Source of the DNA: Ectocarpus siliculosus
Taxonomy: Eukaryota; Sar; Phaeophyceae; Ectocarpales; Ectocarpaceae
Reading direction: 5' to 3'
DNA: 64,000 nt
Assembly: GCA_000310025.1 (NCBI GenBank)
Contig: FN649731.1
Coordinates: 3,123,672 to 3,187,671 of the forward strand
In this document: piece by piece, positions 57,819 to 64,000 of the stretch
Layout of the letters: each line of letters opens with the position of its first letter
Position numbering within the stretch: position 1 is the stretch's first letter
Program-made: the position numbers and the translations under genes
Notes under the pieces: generated by a model
What the model saw: only the letters and a program-made list of their open reading frames with translations
Databases searched by the model: none
Told to the model about the DNA's origin: nothing

Positions 57819-60800
57819 ATGCAGCAGCCGACTCTGCCTGCAGATGTTGTCACCCTTCCTGAGACGCTCACCAAGTTCCGGGAGCACGCCCTCAAGGGGA
57901 ACTACGCCTTGGCCCAAAGATACCACGAGCAGGTAAGGTAGCAGAGTCTAAACGATTGCCATCTACGGCGGGTACAGCAATGTTGGGCTGAACCCATGTG
58001 TGCTCGCGAAGGGGTCATCGCATTTCGACGCTGGTAAATCTCGTAGCGAGCAACTACATTCCTACAGTATAGAGTCCAGCGGCCTTTCGTGGGGAGGTAT
58101 GTACGTCATGATTGCGCTGTCGTGCCGGGAATCGAGCCCCGGTCGGAAATTTTCTTACCCATGGGGTTTTACAGCAGTAGACCGTATCAACAACTACTGG
58201 GAGCTCTTCTTTCGATTATGAGACTTCGGCACTTTGACCTGAAATAAGCAGGGCACGGCTGCGATCGAGAGCCTTGTCGCTGGAATGGACGGTGACGATT
58301 CGAGACGAGCAAAGTGGACTGGCCTCGCAACTGAATTGGACGCTGAATTAAAGATTGTCAAAGTGAGTGTAATTACATTGGGTGTGCGGTTTGGTACTGT
58401 ACACCCCCAAGGGTATAGGTTGCTGAACGCTTCCTTTGCCTGCGGCTAACGAACAGACGCGAAGGGTTTACTACGAACGCTCGCCTGCCCACACCAACAG
58501 AATTGGGCAGCGGGGCTTGTTACACAATCGTAGAGCAAAGTTACTATGTTGCGTGTACTGTACAGTAGTGCCTTGCTCACCAGGCGGCATTCGGAGAGCA
58601 GAGCAGCAGTAATTCTCCGTGCCATGCATTTCCATTGAGTAACATTTGTACTTTCGAAGTACGTGCTGTCGGTCGCGCTCTTCCGTGGATGCTCTTTCTT
58701 CGTCAGAAAACCCAACAACACACAACATGCCAATCCAACAACCACAACGTCAACTACCCTTCATCTTTTGACTTGCTTCAATCAACGTGACAAGGCGCGA
58801 AAGCCCTTATATGTGCTTTCATACATCTCAACAATCGCCCGGCGACGATAAAAGTTATTACCCTGAGAGGTACGTGCAAACTGCTTACGTGTAGCTAGCA
58901 ACATGTAGATATCCTGGAACCCCTGCCTCGGGACGTTTGCTGGTGGTAGCTGCTGCTGATACCTATCTCCTTCTATTCTACGACAGCCGTACTACACAAC
59001 ATCAGCGATACTGAAAAGCCAATATGTGTGCTAGAGGTGGGCTATTACTCTCTCAAGCACCACAGACTGGCAATCAGCCGCCCATGACACACCCTTTCTA
59101 CTTCAAATTCATCCCAATGCAAATTGTTGCTTTAGACACGATATCCAAGAAAATGACCAACAAGAGTACCTTCGTTTTCGTTCTTGCAGGACATTGTCAA
59201 AGAACTGGCCCGGACCGTGTCCTTGGCTGGGAGCTCTGGCCCCACCGAAGAGCGCCGGTCATCCGGTGGCGTAGCGTTTACGGCGGGAGAGGTGAACGAA
59301 TGCGTGTGTTGTAGGTCTATCTGTCGTTGTTCACTGGTCTCAGGTTTCAATACGATTGGAAGCGCCCATACCTGCATGGGCATGTGCTGAGGGGTTTTGC
59401 CACACACGCCGTCCTGCGAGCGAAAATCGTGCTGACAGCGCCACAATCGGTTCACGAAGGGATGGCCCGTAAGGGTTAGCTAATTTCGTCCAGCCAGCGA
59501 CCTATCAATATCTACCAGCATTCCGGTCGGCAGCCACTTTTGCCCTTCCCGAGTCCCTTTAACATTGAAGAGAACATTCACGCGCCTTTTAACTCAAGCT
59601 ACATTGAGCCTTGCTGTTTACGTACCAAGAAAGGATACCCAAGCACGAAACCAGCAGATCGAAGAGGTGTACTTGTATTTCGCTTAAGCAACTATTTTCG
59701 TTATCGCTTGAAAACACACTGGACAACGTTTGGCACCGAAAGATCACGGCCCAGGCGAACCAAAACGTACGCACGATGAGTTCAAAAACGCAGATCCAAC
59801 CCGTCAACACGAAACAACGACACCCGCTCTGTGATCAACCGAAGCTCCTAGAGAAGCTATTGAACACCTTCCGAAAACATCGGCCCTGGACAATGCTATG
59901 TAATCCATACGCCCAAAACAGTTTGTCTCGTTATTTCTTACGTTTTCCTCTTCGAGATTCTCTTTCCTGACAACGCACCAATGACGCCGGAAAATTCCAT
60001 TCAAACAGCCGGGTGACCTTGCGGTGCGAGTCAGCAGCCGTGAGAACCAACACCAACAACACCACAGCCGGGGCTCCATCATCGACGGTCGCAACCGCCA
60101 AAATATTGGTGGTGCGGTGGACAGACTAGACCTTGGTTTGGGATCTCTCGCGATTGATCCTGATGGTCCGGTAGCAACAGATGATCCAGACGTTTGGCCG
60201 CCACCGACCCCGGATCCTTCACGCGGCGGAGCGGTGCTACATCAAGGTGCCACTTGTTGGAGGTATTGCCTTGCTCGCATTTCGCTCGTTAGTCTCCAAC
60301 CGAACACCTGGCTGATTGTTGTCACATTCATTTTTTTTTTTTCATAGTCGACGAGACAAAATATTTTCTGAGAGCACACCATCGTTTCTAACCCAAGACA
60401 TGAAGGGCAAACAGCGGGAAAACTGCCAGATGCTATATCCAGGCCACAGCTTATCCCTTACGTGACTGAGTTGATCTGGTTTGTTTTGCCTCCTCCTCGA
60501 GAACTGGCTCTTGGAATGCTGCAAAGTATGACACATTTGTAGTACACAGAATCGGTCGCCGCGATGGTCTAGTGGTAACGTCGATACCGCTAGTTGCAAA
60601 GTCGAAAAAGCTCTCGTGAGTACCACACTTCGACGTTAGCACCGTCGACGAGGGAGAGGGGCGGCCGGACCCTTCTCGCGAAGAAAAACAAAATTCAGCA
60701 CGCTCCGCAGGAGGAAGGTGGGGCACGAAAATAAATATAAAGAGAACGAAAAATCCCGGGTGTTAACCCCCTCCTGGGTGACCCTGAATGGTTGCAGTTG

Positions 60801-63800
60801 TACGAAAAAATACAATGAAAAGTGTAGTACAAGTCTCACCAGGAAAATGGGAGAACTTTCGCCATAATAATTAGGACGAAAACACACACACAATCAATCG
60901 CGAAGGTGAACATTCACGAATCACGGCGGCACGGGTGATAGAGCAACGAGGGGAACGCTCGTTTGTGTTTTCGACCTTTTTGCAGACAACGTAATCGGAA
61001 CTGCAATCGGAACTGGGTAGAGATTTCTACAGATGAGAAAGAAAAAATCAAACCGTGAGGAACCCCGGAACCTGTCGCATATTCTCGTCCACGTTGATTC
61101 CCGCCGCAGCGGGAGCGGCTGCCGGCGGTGGTCCAGGCTCAGGCCTATCCCCAGGGCCACGATTTGGCGGCGGGGTTGCGTCGTCAAAGTTGGTGCGGAG
61201 AGAAGTCGCCGCGGCTGCCCTGGCATCGGATATGGCGCGGCAACAGCTGCCAGCCTGGGCGAGAGCCGGCACGCCGGCGGCCGGCAACGGCTCCCGTGCT
61301 GGCTCCGGAAGGGAGAGGAGGGGTAGCAGCGGCGGCGGCGGCGGCGGCGGTGCGGGCGTAGGTGGTGGGTTACCCCGAAAAGATTCCGTCGTGCGAGGAC
61401 GGATGGTGATCGGCGGGGCAGGGGGGGCGGGGGGCGGAGGAGGGGGGCAGATGGGCAACCGACGGAATAGCAGGGGTGAGTCTGATGGGGGAAACTCTCC
61501 CACAGGTCATGTGATGTCGTTGACACAAAGAGCCCGAGTGTCAGTACAGTTAGGCCGACACGTATAGGCAGGCCAACGGGGGCAAAGTTAGGTCATCGGG
61601 GCGGAGGAACTGCACATTTATTGCCGTCGATCCGCTGCTGGCTTGATCATTGGGAGCCGCTTGCCCAGAGTTTGCGTTTGTTACGTGAGAAAACAATGGG
61701 GCTTTCATACTGTAGTACCAGTACGGTCCACAACACACCCTGGAGACCTAGGATAGCTTCGAATTGTTCCGTATTATGTTTAATGAGGCTTCGGTGACGA
61801 TGTGTTTCGTGGCCGCCGCGAGTCATGACTGTTTCTGACACCGGGTCGTGCTCGCTCAGACATTGGATATTGTTGCGCCCACAACACAAAAAAGGGGAAC
61901 GGTTTGTGGTGCACGATACGGCAAGAGATTTGATGTTATGCTATTTCACGAAACTTATGAGCCATCTATCTTCCCGCCCCAACTATTGCGTCTTGCGACT
62001 GCAGATCAAGTAAAGGTGGACCCTAAAGCACGCCGAGAATCGAAGGACACGGGGGCAGCAGGGGCGGGGCCACGTCGGAGGAGGTCAAGCTTTGGTGGCG
62101 GGGTCGGAGGTACGGATTCCTACTAGCATCTCTCCTCTCTCCCTGAAAATTGTACCCTTATCGCGGGCAAGTTGCTCGAGGAGGATAGGAGGCAGCTCAC
62201 CAGCGGGGGGTATACGAACTTCTTTTTTTTCCAGTCGGGTCTTGGTCCGGTCCACCTCTATTCTCCCAAGCAACCGTCTACTTACGGCTGGCTGTAAGGC
62301 CGCGTCCCGCCGTGTTAGGGTGGCGCAACATGCGCACACACGGTGTCTAATCGAAAGAAAATCTAGTCGACCTGCTTGGAATGAGCGTAAGGAGGCAGTG
62401 CGTGGAAACCGACTCGCAGTGGCGCGGGACTACGTAGGACAAAGGGTGGCTTCAAGGTCGCGAATCCAGGAGCATACCACAGCAGACGGAACAGCGGTTA
62501 ATGCATGCCAGTGGTTAACGTCTGTGACCAGCTTGTGAATATCATCTCTTGGTGGCAATACGTGTGGAAGATGTTGGTATTCGACCGAACTTTGCAAGCC
62601 TAAGGTCAAGACTAATAATTGTGGGGATGTCAAGCAACTTGAGCTGTCATTGCCCAGCTCATCGTACCAGTTTTGAGCGGTCGTGCTTTAGGTTGGAACC
62701 TTAGAGCTCAAGGCATGGGCGATGTAAAACGCTACGTCTAGCAACAAGAGATATGCTACCCTAAGCCCTGTTCAGTACGTTGCCGGGAATTCCCACCAGC
62801 ATGATACTGTAGATGTCCTCAGTTCCACGAGAGCAACAATTTTCTCGGCCGGAATATCGCCCCGGTGGTCTGGTTGGTATCTTCGAAACCTTCTAGAGGT
62901 CAGGTCAGGGGTTCGAATCCCGGCGTTAGCGACCTATTCTTGCAAAGTGAGTTTTTCTCTCGCTTCCGCTTCTGGCCTAGTGGATAGCGCTAGTTCGTGT
63001 GTACACAGAGGGAAGAGAGTGCTGAACTCTTCTCGCATTAAAAATCGAAGGCAAAGTACCGCAAGAGGGGAGGGTAGAGAGGGGCTCTTCTGTGTGACCA
63101 CGGTTGGAGTAAACGGCACTAGTGCTGTGAGCGCTGATTTGAAGTGAAGACAAAAAAAAAATGTTTAGACGGAAAACATCTCTCCCGGACTGATGGCTCG
63201 AACTATCACACACTACACGTTCTCCACCGTGGCACACCATAAAGCCATTGCAGAAACAAATTACGCTAATCGCCCCCCGGTAAACGCGGTCGACAGGTGG
63301 TGCAGCAGGCGGGGCTGAGAGCCGAGTCGCCGGCAGCGTTGACCCGGCACGGGCGGCGGGCGGAGGCAGTAGGCGGCAGCAGCAGCAGCACGGGGCTGGT
63401 GCAGCGGCTCCAACGTCGGCTGGGCGGGCGGAGGGGCGGGAAGGGAGGAGAGGGTGGGCACCGGAGGCAAAGCGTCAGGGAAGCCCGCCGGCTGGTAAGG
63501 CTACAGAAAGCATGCCCTCACACCCTGAAAACATCCTGTTCATATGTCACGTGCTGTATATTCATTCCACTACTGCTTGACTGGTCACTGAGGGAGCCAT
63601 CGCCTATTCTCCAACGGGATGGTATTTAGTGATGGAAATGAATGTTAGATACCAAATCGTTTACGCGTGTGAGCTGGATAGGTTTTATCATTTTTTGCTC
63701 AATCTCTACATGGTCGATTTTGAGTAACTTTCTTGCCACGGTAGTCTTGCTAGGAGCGGCATGACGTATCAATTAATCTGCGCTCTACAATGATATAGAC

Positions 63801-63961
63801 CGACTGTACTTTAACGAGCTGCAGCTCTTCGCAAGCCTCAGCATTTTCCGCTCGACGCTCGCACACACCCCCATCAGTCACTGGGCCAGCGCAGCAACCG
63901 CGGTATTCGGATTTGGCGAGGGAAGAGGGCTGGGCAGACAGGGAGCTCATCGAAAGCCTTG
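57819..63961 (+). CDS. KATNA1: katanin p60 (microtubule-severing AAA ATPase) subunit, 5' part
   Basis: Exons have clean phase-0 junctions: 57,819-57,932 (MQQPTLPADVVTLPETLTKF... ALAQRYHEQ), 58,252-58,362 (SRRAKWTGLATELDAELKIVK), 59,190-59,291 (DIVKELARTVSLAGS) and about 60,009-60,247 (VATDDPDVWPPPTPDPSRGG). Further likely exons lie at about 61,100-61,473 (Gly-rich, ending RRNSRG at a GTGAGT donor), about 62,008-62,109 (ARRESKDTGAAGAGPRRRRS) and 63,895-63,961 (RYSDLAREEGWADRELIESL). The first three exons form the MIT-like microtubule-binding three-helix domain, with the KWxxxxxELxxExxxVKDIxKxL pattern. DVWPPPTP matches the conserved linker motif, and GWADRELIESL aligns with the YDKDLVEALERDI-type segment that begins the AAA region. 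The AAA ATPase domain lies beyond the window. The Gly-rich linker is longer than usual. The protein would hexamerise and sever microtubules in cilia, spindle or cortex. Confidence 0.88.
62864..62935 (+). other. tRNA-like sequence with A and B boxes (pseudo-tRNA or SINE head)
   Basis: tggtctggttggta fits a pol III A box and ggttcgaatcc (62,910-62,920) is a perfect B box, about 40 bases apart. The flanking acceptor arms (gccccgg and cgttagc) pair poorly, so it is not a functional tRNA as read. It sits in a katanin intron. A tRNA-derived SINE fragment is the likely explanation. Confidence 0.4.
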
Positions 63962-64000
63962 GTGAGTAATTCCGCGAAAGTTTATTCTTTCCGATCGGAT

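Noticed and set aside
60549-60640. Possible tRNA gene (tggtctagtggtaac A-box-like)
   Set aside because: No B box and no cloverleaf downstream.

Overview
The window looks like nuclear DNA of a eukaryote. Genes are split by GT-AG introns, there are several nested transposable elements, long microsatellites and two 100-base assembly gaps, and nothing resembles a bacterial operon. The FNIP-type repeat proteins (consensus WPASLQQLSFGxxFNQPI) and the mix of elements fit a brown alga of the Ectocarpus kind. That assignment is an inference from general knowledge, not proof.

Positions 83-45,917 are a head-to-tail segmental duplication with a unit of roughly 10-12 kb. Unit A (83-10,794) runs into an N gap. 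Unit B starts at 10,895 and is split by a large insertion. Unit C spans 34,321-44,584. A fourth, truncated unit D spans 45,155-45,917. Each full unit carries one minus-strand gene for a protein of about 24-29 tandem 22-residue FNIP (LRR-like) repeats. The gene is open in A and B and frameshifted in C. The rest of the unit holds short ORFs that are open in some copies and broken in others.

The most unusual signal is inside the FNIP arrays. The three paralogues are nearly identical in framework, yet a tract of about 7 nt in each repeat (two codons plus the synonymous third base of the preceding Gly codon) is replaced wholesale between units. The frameshift in unit C lies exactly in one of these tracts, and one repeat has an enlarged tract at the same place. 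This could be a diversified recognition surface produced by a localised mutational or conversion process.

The units also serve as each other's empty sites, so insertions can be dated and delimited. Unit A holds a pogo/Tigger-like DNA transposon (7302-9561, TA duplication) and a solo LTR (4906-5232, 5-bp duplication). Unit B holds a 1.48-kb insertion containing an array of about 8 hairpin-forming 68-bp repeats, and an insertion of about 11.8 kb (22,037-33,858) with short terminal inverted repeats. Inside the latter are a gag-only LTR retroelement (27,869-30,575) and a tyrosine-recombinase element with split direct repeats (30,753-33,840). A 233-bp foldback element separates B from C.

From 45.9 kb the sequence is single copy. 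It contains a G-rich gap, a decayed LINE C-terminus near 48.2 kb, a minus-strand multi-exon coiled-coil/IQ-motif gene with an axonemal-dynein-light-chain-like segment (about 49.8-54.8 kb), and the 5' half of a plus-strand katanin p60 gene (57,819 to the window end). Katanin and the axoneme-like gene would both act on microtubules or flagella, but their adjacency may be chance.
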